Shown here: one piece after another, positions 27,171-34,664 of the stretch | Numbering within the stretch: position 1 is the first letter of the stretch | Layout of the letters: the number at the start of each line of letters is the position of its first letter | DNA from: Sphingomonas sp. SCN 67-18 | GTDB taxonomy: Bacteria; Pseudomonadota; Alphaproteobacteria; Sphingomonadales; Sphingomonadaceae | Direction: 5' to 3' | DNA length: 51,774 nt | Assembly: GCF_001724715.1 (NCBI RefSeq) | Contig: NZ_MEFG01000015.1 | Coordinates: 1-51,774 of the forward strand | Made by a program: the position numbers and the translations under genes | Notes under the pieces: model-generated | Told to the model about the DNA's origin: nothing | Databases searched by the model: none | What the model saw: the letters and a program-made list of their open reading frames with translations, nothing else

Positions 27171-28679
27171 CTAATTGGTCGGCGGGCGCCGGCGATAGCT
27201 GAGCGCCTCCGCGATATGGGCGCGGCCCACCTGCCCGGCACCCGCCAGATCGGCGATGGTCCGCGCCACCCGCAGCATCCGGCTATAGCCCCGCGCGGAC
27301 AGGCGCAGCCTCTCCGACGCCTCGGCCAGCAGCGCCCGCCCGGCGACGTCGGGCGCGGCGACGGCATCCAGCAACCCGCCGTCCGCCTCAGCATTGGTGC
27401 GGACGCCATGGGCGGCGTAGCGCGTCGTCTGGATCGCGCGCGCCGCCGCCACGCGCGCCGCCACCTCGGCCGATCCTTCGGCGGATGACGGCAGTATGAG
27501 ATCCGCCGCCGTCACCGCGCGCACCTCGACATGCAGGTCGATCCGGTCAAGCAGAGGGCCGGAAACCTTGGCCTGATAATCGGCGGCGCAACGCGGCGCG
27601 CGGGCGCAGGCCAGCGCTGGATCGCCCAGATGCCCGCAGCGGCACGGGTTCATCGCCGCAATCATCTGCACCCGCGCCGGAAAGGTGACATGGGCATTGG
27701 CCCGCGCCACGCTGACCGTGCCGGTTTCCAGCGGCTGGCGCAGCGAATCCAGCACGGCGCGCTGAAATTCGGGCAGCTCGTCCAGAAACAGCACGCCGAG
27801 ATGGGCAAGGCTCACCTCACCCGGCCTGACCCTCAGCCCCCCGCCGACCAGAGCCGCCATCGAGGCGCTATGGTGCGGGTGACGAAAAGGCCGCGCCCGC
27901 GCCAGCCGCCCCTCGCTCAGCGTGCCGGCGACGCTGGCGATCATCGACACCTCCAGCGCCTCGCTTGCCGTCAGTTCCGGCAATATGCCGGGCAGGCACG
28001 CCGCCATCAGCGATTTTCCGGCCCCCGGCGGGCCGATCATCAACAGGTTATGCGCGCCTGCCGCCGCGATTTCGAGCGCGCGCCTGGCGCTTTCCTGTCC
28101 CTTCACCTGGTGCAGGTCCGGGCCGATCATCGGCGGTTCCGTTCCCCCCGGCGTCGGCGCTGAAAGCAGCGCGCTGCCCTTGAAATGGTTGAGCAGCGCC
28201 AGCAGGTCCGGCGCCGCAACCACGTCGATCCCGCCCGCCCAGGCCGCCTCCGCCCCCTGCGCCGCCGGGCAGACCAGCCCCTGCCCCTGCCCGGACGCAT
28301 GCAGCGCGGCCAGCAGCACGCCGGGCGACGGCGCGACCCGCCCGTCCAGCCCCAACTCGCCGACGACGACATATTGGCTGAGCGTTTCGGCGTCGATCAC
28401 CCCCATCGCGCCCAGCAGGGCCAGCGCGATCGGCAGGTCGTAATGCGATCCTTCCTTGGGCAGGTCAGCGGGCGAGAGGTTGACGGTGATCCGCCGGGGC
28501 GGCAGCGACAGGCCCATGGCGGCGATGGCGGCGCGCACCCGCTCCCGGCTTTCCCCCACCGCCTTGTCGGGCAGGCCGACGAGAACGAAGGCGGGCACCC
28601 CCGGCGCGATCTGCACCTGAACCTCGACCCCGCGCGCCTCGAGACCGAGATACGCCACCGTCGAGACTATCGCGACCAT
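27171..28679 (-). CDS. comM: YifB/ComM-family Mg-chelatase-like AAA+ ATPase
   Basis: AAA+ protein of 502 residues with an N-terminal Lon-protease-like fold (VQIAPGVPAFVLVGLPDKAVGESRERVRAA), a Mg-chelatase ATPase domain with Walker A GPPGAGKSLMA, Walker B GVLFLDELPEF, and the C-terminal Mg_chelatase_C region with Zn-type cysteines (NPCRCGHLGDP, CARAPRCAADY). The family helicase ComM drives branch migration during natural transformation. It is convergent with the sigma-54 regulator (9-bp gap) and unrelated to it in function. No other competence gene is in the window. Confidence 0.94.
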   Translation of the reverse strand: MVAIVSTVAYLGLEARGVEVQVQIAPGVPAFVLVGLPDKAVGESRERVRAAIAAMGLSLPPRRITVNLSPADLPKEGSHYDLPIALALLGAMGVIDAETLSQYVVVGELGLDGRVAPSPGVLLAALHASGQGQGLVCPAAQGAEAAWAGGIDVVAAPDLLALLNHFKGSALLSAPTPGGTEPPMIGPDLHQVKGQESARRALEIAAAGAHNLLMIGPPGAGKSLMAACLPGILPELTASEALEVSMIASVAGTLSEGRLARARPFRHPHHSASMAALVGGGLRVRPGEVSLAHLGVLFLDELPEFQRAVLDSLRQPLETGTVSVARANAHVTFPARVQMIAAMNPCRCGHLGDPALACARAPRCAADYQAKVSGPLLDRIDLHVEVRAVTAADLILPSSAEGSAEVAARVAAARAIQTTRYAAHGVRTNAEADGGLLDAVAAPDVAGRALLAEASERLRLSARGYSRMLRVARTIADLAGAGQVGRAHIAEALSYRRRPPTN

Positions 28680-28824
28680 TCACCCCTCCCCACGCGCCGG
28701 CACAGCTTCGCCTTCGCCTCGCAGAGAGGGTGCGCCCTTGCGCCATGCTGCTCGAATCAAACATCTTTTCGCAAGCACAATATCGCGCCTTGTGCCGCCA
28801 CGGCCCCGCCCCCACATCGCCGCA

Positions 28825-29133
28825 ATGAGGCTGATCGATCGATGGCGGCGTTTTCGCGACGGGGAGGCCGCCCGGCTGACCCTGATGGCGATCGGCTGGC
28901 TCTTGATCGCGGGCGCGCCGGTGGTCGGCGTGTTGCCCGGCCCCGGCGGGCTGGTGCTGTTCGCCGGCGGGCTTGCCCTGCTGCTGCGCAATTCGCTGTG
29001 GGTGAAGCGCCATTATGTGCGGTTCAAGCGCCGCTGGCCCCGATACGGTGCCTGGGCGGATCGCGGCCTGCGCCGGTCCAGCGCCCGGCGTCGCGCCAAA
29101 ATCGCGCGTGAAGAAGAGGCGGCCGGCGATTGA
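28825..29133 (+). CDS. Small PGPGW-like membrane protein
   Basis: A 102-residue protein with a basic N-terminus (MRLIDRWRRFRDGE), a hydrophobic hairpin of two helices (about 18-36 and 38-58) joined by a PGPGG turn, and a very basic C-terminal tail rich in Arg. This is the pattern of the PGPGW putative transmembrane family, here with Gly instead of Trp. Function unknown. ATG 28825 is chosen because the upstream extension of the frame has no family character. It ends at the -35 box of rpmH. Confidence 0.65.
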   Translation: MRLIDRWRRFRDGEAARLTLMAIGWLLIAGAPVVGVLPGPGGLVLFAGGLALLLRNSLWVKRHYVRFKRRWPRYGAWADRGLRRSSARRRAKIAREEEAAGD

Positions 29134-29158
29134 CTTGGCGCACCCTTTTGCCTATTCG
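29130..29158 (+). promoter_or_regulatory. Promoter of rpmH
   Basis: TTGACT (29130-29135) and TATTCG (29153-29158) are separated by exactly 17 bp. Transcription would begin near 29165, leaving a ~50-nt leader before the L34 start at 29218. The -35 box overlaps the last codons of the upstream gene. Confidence 0.6.
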
Positions 29159-29170
29159 CGCTTCGACAGC

Positions 29171-29195
29171 GGCTGCCCCCGGGCGGCCCTTTTTT
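29171..29195 (+). terminator. Terminator-like hairpin in the rpmH leader (possible attenuator)
   Basis: GGCTGCCC and GGGCGGCC (29171-29188) pair with one G-T, followed by C and six T (29190-29195). It has the form of an intrinsic terminator. Because it lies after the rpmH promoter and only 22 bp before the L34 start codon, transcripts from that promoter must read through it. It may equally end the upstream gene's mRNA. Confidence 0.55.
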
Positions 29196-29217
29196 ATTCG
29201 ACTTTGAGGAATGAGCG

Positions 29218-29352
29218 ATGAAGCGCACTTATCAGCCGAGCAACCTGGTGCGCGCACGGCGTCACGGGTTCCGCGCCCGCACGGCGACAGTAGGCGGCCG
29301 CAAGGTGCTGGCGGCCCGCCGCGCGCGCGGCCGCAAGAAGCTGTCCGCCTGA
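29218..29352 (+). CDS. rpmH: Ribosomal protein bL34
   Basis: A 44-residue, highly basic large-subunit ribosomal protein. The reading [19 protein letters not shown] followed by an [11 protein letters not shown] core and an [10 protein letters not shown] tail is diagnostic of L34. The gene has a good ribosome site (TTTGAGGA) and is followed directly by rnpA, the classic order rpmH-rnpA-yidD-yidC. It has its own promoter at 29130-29158 and a hairpin in the leader. Confidence 0.97.
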   Translation: MKRTYQPSNLVRARRHGFRARTATVGGRKVLAARRARGRKKLSA

Positions 29353-29357
29353 TCACC

Positions 29358-29678
29358 TTGACCCGCCGCGCGGATTTCCTCGCGGCGAACAGCGGCCGAC
29401 GCGCCCCCATGCCGGGCTTTGTCCTGCTGGTCAGGCCGCGCGACGATGGCGATCCCGCGATTCGAATCGGCTATACGGTTACCCGCAAGATCGGCAACGC
29501 GGTGGTCCGCAATCGCATGAAGAGGCGGTTGCGGGCGCTGGCGCGCATTCATTTGCCCGAATCGGGCATCCCCGGCGCGGATCATGTGCTCATCGGCCGC
29601 GCGGGCGGCGTAGAACGGGAATTCGCCCGGCTGGAATCGGAACTGGTCAAGGCGTTGGGCCGGGTGGCGCATGGATGA
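29358..29678 (+). CDS. rnpA: Ribonuclease P protein component
   Basis: Protein subunit of RNase P, which matures the 5' ends of tRNAs. The RNR signature (GNAVVRNRMKRRLRAL) and the preceding RIGYTVTRKIGN are intact. The 106-residue version begins at TTG 29358 (LTRRADFLAANSG). CTG 29349, which overlaps the rpmH stop, would add three residues. No ATG fits, because in-frame upstream sequence runs through rpmH. The 3' end overlaps yidD by 4 bp. Confidence 0.92.
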   Translation: MTRRADFLAANSGRRAPMPGFVLLVRPRDDGDPAIRIGYTVTRKIGNAVVRNRMKRRLRALARIHLPESGIPGADHVLIGRAGGVEREFARLESELVKALGRVAHG

Positions 29679-29887
29679 TCGCGCGGCTGCTGATCCTGAT
29701 CGCGCGGTTCTGGCAGATCGGCCCTTCGCGCGTCCTGCCGCCCAGCTGCCGCTTCGCGCCCAGCTGTTCGGCCTATGCAATAGAGGCGATCGCCCGCTAT
29801 GGAGCGGTGAAGGGCGGCTGGCTGGCGATAAGACGGATCATGCGGTGCCACCCCTGGGGCGGATCGGGCCACGATCCGGTGCCGTGA
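29675..29887 (+). CDS. yidD: Membrane protein insertion efficiency factor YidD
   Basis: A 70-residue inner-membrane-associated protein that aids YidC-dependent insertion. The family core is seen: SRVLPPSCRFAPSCSAYAIEAI and GGWLAIRRIMRCHPWG, with the three conserved cysteines. It overlaps rnpA by 4 bp and is 33 bp upstream of yidC, the usual operon. Confidence 0.96.
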   Translation: MIARLLILIARFWQIGPSRVLPPSCRFAPSCSAYAIEAIARYGAVKGGWLAIRRIMRCHPWGGSGHDPVP

Positions 29888-29920
29888 ATCAAAACTCTGC
29901 CATGACAACAGGAGTGACGG

Positions 29921-31636
29921 GTGGATAATCAGCGCAACATGATCATGGCGATCGTGCTGTCGGCACTGGTGCTGTTCGGGTGGAGTGCCATTTCCCGGCA
30001 CTATTTCCCGACAGCGAACCCGCCGGTCACCAAAACGGTCGACGGCAAGCAGGTCGCGCTGCCCAACCCCACCGTCGATGCGCCCGCCGTGCTGCGCGAC
30101 CGTGCCGTGGTGCTGGCGGAAACCCCGCGCCTGAAGATCGACACCCCAGCCGTCGCGGGTTCCATCAACCTCAAGGGGCTGCGCCTGGACGATCTGGTGC
30201 TGAAAAAGCACCGCGAAACCATTGACGAGAAGTCACCGCCCATTCGCCTGCTTTCGCCGGGCGGCGCGGCCAAGGCCTATTTCGCCAATTTCGGCTGGAC
30301 CGGAGAAGGCTTGCGCGTGCCGGGCAATGACACCGTCTGGCAGACCAATGCCACGGTGCTCACCCCCGCCCAGCCGGCCACGCTGTTCTGGGAAAATGGC
30401 GAAGGCCAGCGATTCGAAGTCACCGTCTCGGTCGATGCGGACTATCTGTTCACCATCACCCAGCGGGTCGCCAACCATGGCGCGTCCGCGGTTGCGGCCC
30501 GGCCCTTCGCGCTCGTCTCGCGCGTCGGCAAATCGGCCGATCCGGACGGCTGGACGATGCACACCGGCCCGATCAGCTATTGGGACGGCCAGGCCCATTT
30601 CGACGTCAACTATCCCGATCTCGACAAGCAGGGGGCAGAGGGCACGCGCTTCTCCATCGCCGACGGCTGGCTCGGCTTCGGCGACAAATATTGGCTGACC
30701 GCGCTGGTGCCGGACGCGAAATCGGCGGTGGACGCCGCATTGTTCGCACGTTCGACGGACAATTACACGGCGGTGTTCAACCCGCCCTCCGCCACCCTGC
30801 TCGCCCCCGGCAAGGCGGCGACCATCACCAGCCGCTTCTTCGCCGGCGCGAAGGACGTGTCGTTGCTGGAGCGTTATGACCGGGAAGGCATCACGCGGCT
30901 CAATCTCGCGATCGACTGGGGCTGGTTCCGCTGGTTCGAAGTGCCGATCTTCCATGTCCTCGACTGGCTGTTCAAGCTGGTCGGCAATTTCGGCGTCGCC
31001 ATCCTGCTGCTGACGGTCATCGTGCGCGGGCTGATGTTCCCGATCGCGCAGAAGCAGTTCGCGTCGATGGCGGGGATGCGCGCGCTGCAGCCCAAGATGA
31101 AGGCGCTGCAGGAACGCTACAAGGACGACAAGCCGAAGCTGCAGCAGGAAATGCTCAGCCTGTACAAGACCGAAAAGGTCAATCCGCTGGCCGGCTGCCT
31201 GCCGATCGTCCTGCAGATCCCGATCTTCTACGCGCTCTACAAGGTGCTGATGCTGACCATCGAGATGCGGCACCAGCCGTTCATCTGGTGGATCCACGAT
31301 CTGTCCGCGCCGGACCCGATGACGCCGGTCAACCTGTTCGGGCTGCTCAACTTCACGCCGCCCGCCTTCCTGGCGCTGGGCGTGCTGCCCATCCTGCTCG
31401 GCATCACCATGTATCTGCAGTTCAAGCTTAACCCCGCGCCCACGGACGAGATCCAGAAGCAGGTGTTCGGCATCATGCCTTGGATCTTCATGTTCATCAT
31501 GGCGCCCTTCGCGGCGGGGCTGCAGCTCTACTGGGTGATGTCCAACACGCTGACCATCCTCCAGCAGAAATGGCTCTACAGCCGCCATCCGGCCCTGCTC
31601 GCGGCGGAAGGCAAGCAGGAACCGAAGGCGAAGTGA
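29921..31636 (+). CDS. yidC: Membrane protein insertase YidC
   Basis: Inner-membrane insertase/chaperone of 571 residues. The N-terminal helix (MIMAIVLSALVLFGWSAI), the large periplasmic beta domain (about 60-330) and the conserved five-helix core with MKALQERYKDDKPKLQQEM and NPLAGCLPIVLQIPIFYALYKV are all present. This is the Gram-negative form. ATG 29921 follows GGAGTGACGGG. The stop overlaps the GTG start of engB by 4 bp. Confidence 0.97.
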   Translation: MDNQRNMIMAIVLSALVLFGWSAISRHYFPTANPPVTKTVDGKQVALPNPTVDAPAVLRDRAVVLAETPRLKIDTPAVAGSINLKGLRLDDLVLKKHRETIDEKSPPIRLLSPGGAAKAYFANFGWTGEGLRVPGNDTVWQTNATVLTPAQPATLFWENGEGQRFEVTVSVDADYLFTITQRVANHGASAVAARPFALVSRVGKSADPDGWTMHTGPISYWDGQAHFDVNYPDLDKQGAEGTRFSIADGWLGFGDKYWLTALVPDAKSAVDAALFARSTDNYTAVFNPPSATLLAPGKAATITSRFFAGAKDVSLLERYDREGITRLNLAIDWGWFRWFEVPIFHVLDWLFKLVGNFGVAILLLTVIVRGLMFPIAQKQFASMAGMRALQPKMKALQERYKDDKPKLQQEMLSLYKTEKVNPLAGCLPIVLQIPIFYALYKVLMLTIEMRHQPFIWWIHDLSAPDPMTPVNLFGLLNFTPPAFLALGVLPILLGITMYLQFKLNPAPTDEIQKQVFGIMPWIFMFIMAPFAAGLQLYWVMSNTLTILQQKWLYSRHPALLAAEGKQEPKAK

Positions 31637-32271
31637 CGGATGCCGAACCCGAGTTGGCGGAAACGGCCCGGCACATCTTCGCCGGGCCGATCCAGTTCCT
31701 GAAATCCGCGCCCGGGCTGGAATATCTGCCCGGCGCGGCGGTGCCTGAAGTCGCCTTCGCCGGGCGCTCCAATGTCGGCAAATCCTCACTGCTGAACGCG
31801 CTCACCGGCCGCAATTCGCTCGCCCGCACGTCGAACACGCCGGGGCGCACGCAGGAGCTGAATTTCTTCGACGTGGGCGAGCCGCTGCTGTTCCGGCTCG
31901 TCGACATGCCGGGCTATGGCTTTGCCAAGGCGCCCCGGGACGTCGTCAAGCGGTGGCGCTTCCTCATCAACGATTTCCTGCGCGGCCGGGCGGTGCTGAA
32001 GCGCACGCTGGTGCTGGTCGACAGCCGCCACGGGCTGAAGGATGTCGACCGCGAGATCATGAAGATGCTCGACGACGCGGCGGTCAGCTACCGGCTGGTG
32101 CTGACCAAGGCGGACAAGATCAAGCCGACCGAACTGGCCGAGATGCAGGACCGCACGGCGGAGGAAGCGCGCAAGCGCCCCGCCGCCCACCCGGAGATCA
32201 TCGCCACCTCGTCCGAAACCGGCCAGGGCATCGCGGATCTGCGCGCCGCGGTCATCGAGGCGATCGGCTAG
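31633..32271 (+). CDS. engB: Ribosome biogenesis GTPase EngB (YihA/YsxC)
   Basis: Essential small GTPase for large-subunit assembly, 212 residues. GTPase motifs: G1 GRSNVGKSS, G2 region TSNTPGRTQ, G3 DMPGYG, G4 TKADK. The GTG 31633 overlaps the yidC stop (GTGA), so the genes are probably coupled. A longer frame upstream into yidC is not the correct N-terminus, since family members begin shortly before the FAGPIQFLKSAP segment seen here. Confidence 0.95.
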   Translation: MTDAEPELAETARHIFAGPIQFLKSAPGLEYLPGAAVPEVAFAGRSNVGKSSLLNALTGRNSLARTSNTPGRTQELNFFDVGEPLLFRLVDMPGYGFAKAPRDVVKRWRFLINDFLRGRAVLKRTLVLVDSRHGLKDVDREIMKMLDDAAVSYRLVLTKADKIKPTELAEMQDRTAEEARKRPAAHPEIIATSSETGQGIADLRAAVIEAIG

Positions 32272-32325
32272 ACATCGCCCGCCGTCAGGCTAAACCCGCG
32301 ACAGCGCACTGGCGGGAGAGTTCGG

Positions 32326-32994
32326 ATGCTGAAACTCATCATCGGCAACAAGGCCTATAGCAGCTGGTCGCTGCGCGGCTGGCTGGCGGTCAGGCAATCC
32401 GGGCTGCCGTTCGAGGAGATTACCGTCCCGCTCTACGACGATGATTGGGACAAGCGCCGCGCCGGGGATGAATTCGCCCCCTCGCAGGGCAAGGTGCCGA
32501 TCCTGTGGGACGGCGAGACGGTGATCTGGGATTCGCTCGCCATCATCGACTGGCTGGCAGACCGGGTGGGCCGCGACCGCTTCTGGCCCGAAGACGCGGC
32601 CGCGCGCGGCATGGCGCGCTCCATGGCGGCGGAGATGCACTCGAGCTACGCGGCGCTGCGCCGCCACCATTCGATGAACGTGCGCCGGCATTTCGATCCC
32701 GCGCCGCTACGCCCTGAAGTTGCGACGGACGTGATCCGCATCCTCGGCCTGTGGGCGGAGGCGCGGGCGCGGCACGGCAAGGCGGGGCCTTATCTGTTCG
32801 GCACCTTCGGCGCGGCCGACATCATGTTCGCGCCGGTCGTCACCCGGTTCGCCACCTATGCGATCCCGGTGCCGCGTTTCGCCGCCACCTATATGGAAGC
32901 GATCTTCGCCCACCCCTGGATGCGCGAGTGGATCGACGCGGCGCAGCAGGAAGACTGGGTGATCGAGCAGTTCGAGCAGCCGGCCAGCGCCTAG
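32326..32994 (+). CDS. Glutathione S-transferase family protein
   Basis: A 222-residue cytosolic GST. The thioredoxin-like N-terminal domain starts LKLIIGNKAYSSWSLRGWLAV, with a serine pair in the catalytic position, and GKVPILWDGETVIWDSLAI holds the cis-Pro glutathione motif and the ESxAI-like DSLAI. The C-terminal helical domain follows (FGTFGAADIMFAPVVTR). Substrate unknown; similar genes are frequent in sphingomonads. It lies 54 bp after engB and may be transcribed from there. Confidence 0.9.
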   Translation: MLKLIIGNKAYSSWSLRGWLAVRQSGLPFEEITVPLYDDDWDKRRAGDEFAPSQGKVPILWDGETVIWDSLAIIDWLADRVGRDRFWPEDAAARGMARSMAAEMHSSYAALRRHHSMNVRRHFDPAPLRPEVATDVIRILGLWAEARARHGKAGPYLFGTFGAADIMFAPVVTRFATYAIPVPRFAATYMEAIFAHPWMREWIDAAQQEDWVIEQFEQPASA

Positions 32995-33020
32995 GCCGGA
33001 CCGGCCGACGGGAACGGCGT

Positions 33021-33473
33021 TCAGGGCTGGAAGGGCGATCCGTCCTTGCGGCGGAACCCTGTGCCGCTGAACAGGTGCATGTCGATATCGGGATAATGGC
33101 AGTCGGTGGCGCTGGGCCGCCCGATCGCCACGAACACGCAGTCCGCCGCACTTTCGTTGACCAGCATATGGCCGTTGCCGTCTTTCTTGGGAAAGGCGGC
33201 GATATCGCCGGGGCGCATCGCGGTGCGGCCCGCATCGTCGACCAGCACCGCCTCGCCCGCCAGCATCACCACCAGCTCATCCTCGCCGTCATGCCAGTGG
33301 CGCTGCGACGATTGCGCGCCGGGCTTCAGCACGACATGGCTGGCGCCGAAATCGGTCAGGCCGCATTCGGGCGCCAGCCGCCTGTACCAGCGCCCTGCCA
33401 CCGCCGCGGCATGTTCAGGCGGGTAGCCGGTCCTGTTGGTCGGCTGGATCGCATCCAGATCGAGCTTGGGCAT
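33021..33473 (-). CDS. Cupin-domain protein
   Basis: A 150-residue cupin. The metal-binding motif is HWHDGEDELVVMLAGEAVLV (His, His, Glu), and the second half has PGDIAAFPKKDGNGHMLVN with another His. The C-terminus (CHYPDIDMHLF) is also typical for this small-cupin group that occurs beside GST or lyase genes. ATG 33473 has GGAG 7 nt upstream and is preferred over ATG 33494. Function unknown. Confidence 0.85.
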   Translation of the reverse strand: MPKLDLDAIQPTNRTGYPPEHAAAVAGRWYRRLAPECGLTDFGASHVVLKPGAQSSQRHWHDGEDELVVMLAGEAVLVDDAGRTAMRPGDIAAFPKKDGNGHMLVNESAADCVFVAIGRPSATDCHYPDIDMHLFSGTGFRRKDGSPFQP

Positions 33474-33523
33474 CGAACGACTCCGGCTATGCAAAGCGCC
33501 GGGCGGACGCTACCGCCTGCACC

Positions 33524-34657
33524 ATGACCGCGTCCACCGATCCGATCGCGCTCGCCCGCGCGCTCATCGCCTGCCCCAGCATCACCCCCGCCTCCGGCGC
33601 GGTCTTCGCCGTGCTGGAGGCCGAACTGACGGCGCTGGGCTTCACGGTCGAACGCTTCGTCGACGGCGCGGCCCCGGACGGTCCGGTGGAAAACCTGCTC
33701 GCGGTGCGCGGCGCCGGCGCGCCCCATTTCGCCTTCGCGGGCCATCTGGATGTCGTCCCGCCGGGCAATGGCTGGGCCACCGACCCCTTCGACCCCGTCA
33801 TCCGCGGCGATCTGCTGCACGGCCGCGGCGCGGTGGACATGAAAAGTGCCATAGCCGCCTTCGTCGCCTCCGTCGCGCAGATCGGCGAGACGGCGGGCAC
33901 CATAAGCCTGATCATCACCGGCGACGAGGAAGGCCCCGCCGTGCACGGCACCGTCGCGCTGATCGAGCGGATGGCGGAGCGTGGGCTGAAGCCGGATTTC
34001 TGCCTGGTCGGCGAGCCGACGTCGGTGGCGCGGCTGGGCGACACGATCAAGGTGGGGCGGCGCGGATCGGTCAACATGTGGATCGACGTGCCCGGCACCC
34101 AGGGGCATGTCGCCTACCCGCATCTGGCCGACAACCCCATCCCCAAGCTGGTCCGCGCACTCGCCGCGATCGACGCCATCGTGCTGGACGAAGGGACGGA
34201 CTGGTTCCAGCCTTCCAATATCGAAGTGACCGACCTGACCGTCGGCAACCCGGCCAGCAACGTCATCCCCGCCGCCGCGAGCGCGCGGCTGAGCATCCGC
34301 TTCAACGACCGGCACAGCGGCGAGGCGCTGGTGAAGCGCATCCAGGCCGTGCTGGATGCGGAAGCACCGGGCGCGACGCTGACCGCCCGGATATCGGGGG
34401 AAGCCTTTCTGACCCCGCCGGGCACCCTGTCCGGGCTGGTCGCCGCCGCGATCACCCGACACACCGGCATCGAGCCGGAATTGTCGACGAGCGGCGGCAC
34501 ATCGGATGCGCGCTTCCTGTCCAAACTCTGCCCGGTGGTGGAATTCGGCCTGCCCAACGCGACGATGCACAAGCTGGACGAAACGGTGGCGATCGAGGAT
34601 CTGCGCCAGCTGACCGCCATCTATGCCGATATCGTGAAGGCGGCGCTGGCGGGCTGA
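33524..34657 (+). CDS. dapE: Succinyl-diaminopimelate desuccinylase
   Basis: Zn-dependent M20 hydrolase that releases diaminopimelate and succinate in lysine and peptidoglycan precursor synthesis. The 377 residues include AGHLDVVPPGNGW (His/Asp ligands), GRGAVDMKS, the catalytic acid pair in GDEEGPAVHG, the dimerisation insert with GRRGSVNMWIDVPGTQGHVAYPHLADNPI, and the C-terminal GGTSDARF and LPNATMHKLDE ligand motifs. It is divergent from the cupin gene. ATG 33524 is the family start. Confidence 0.96.
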   Translation: MTASTDPIALARALIACPSITPASGAVFAVLEAELTALGFTVERFVDGAAPDGPVENLLAVRGAGAPHFAFAGHLDVVPPGNGWATDPFDPVIRGDLLHGRGAVDMKSAIAAFVASVAQIGETAGTISLIITGDEEGPAVHGTVALIERMAERGLKPDFCLVGEPTSVARLGDTIKVGRRGSVNMWIDVPGTQGHVAYPHLADNPIPKLVRALAAIDAIVLDEGTDWFQPSNIEVTDLTVGNPASNVIPAAASARLSIRFNDRHSGEALVKRIQAVLDAEAPGATLTARISGEAFLTPPGTLSGLVAAAITRHTGIEPELSTSGGTSDARFLSKLCPVVEFGLPNATMHKLDETVAIEDLRQLTAIYADIVKAALAG

Positions 34658-34664
34658 ACCGGGT

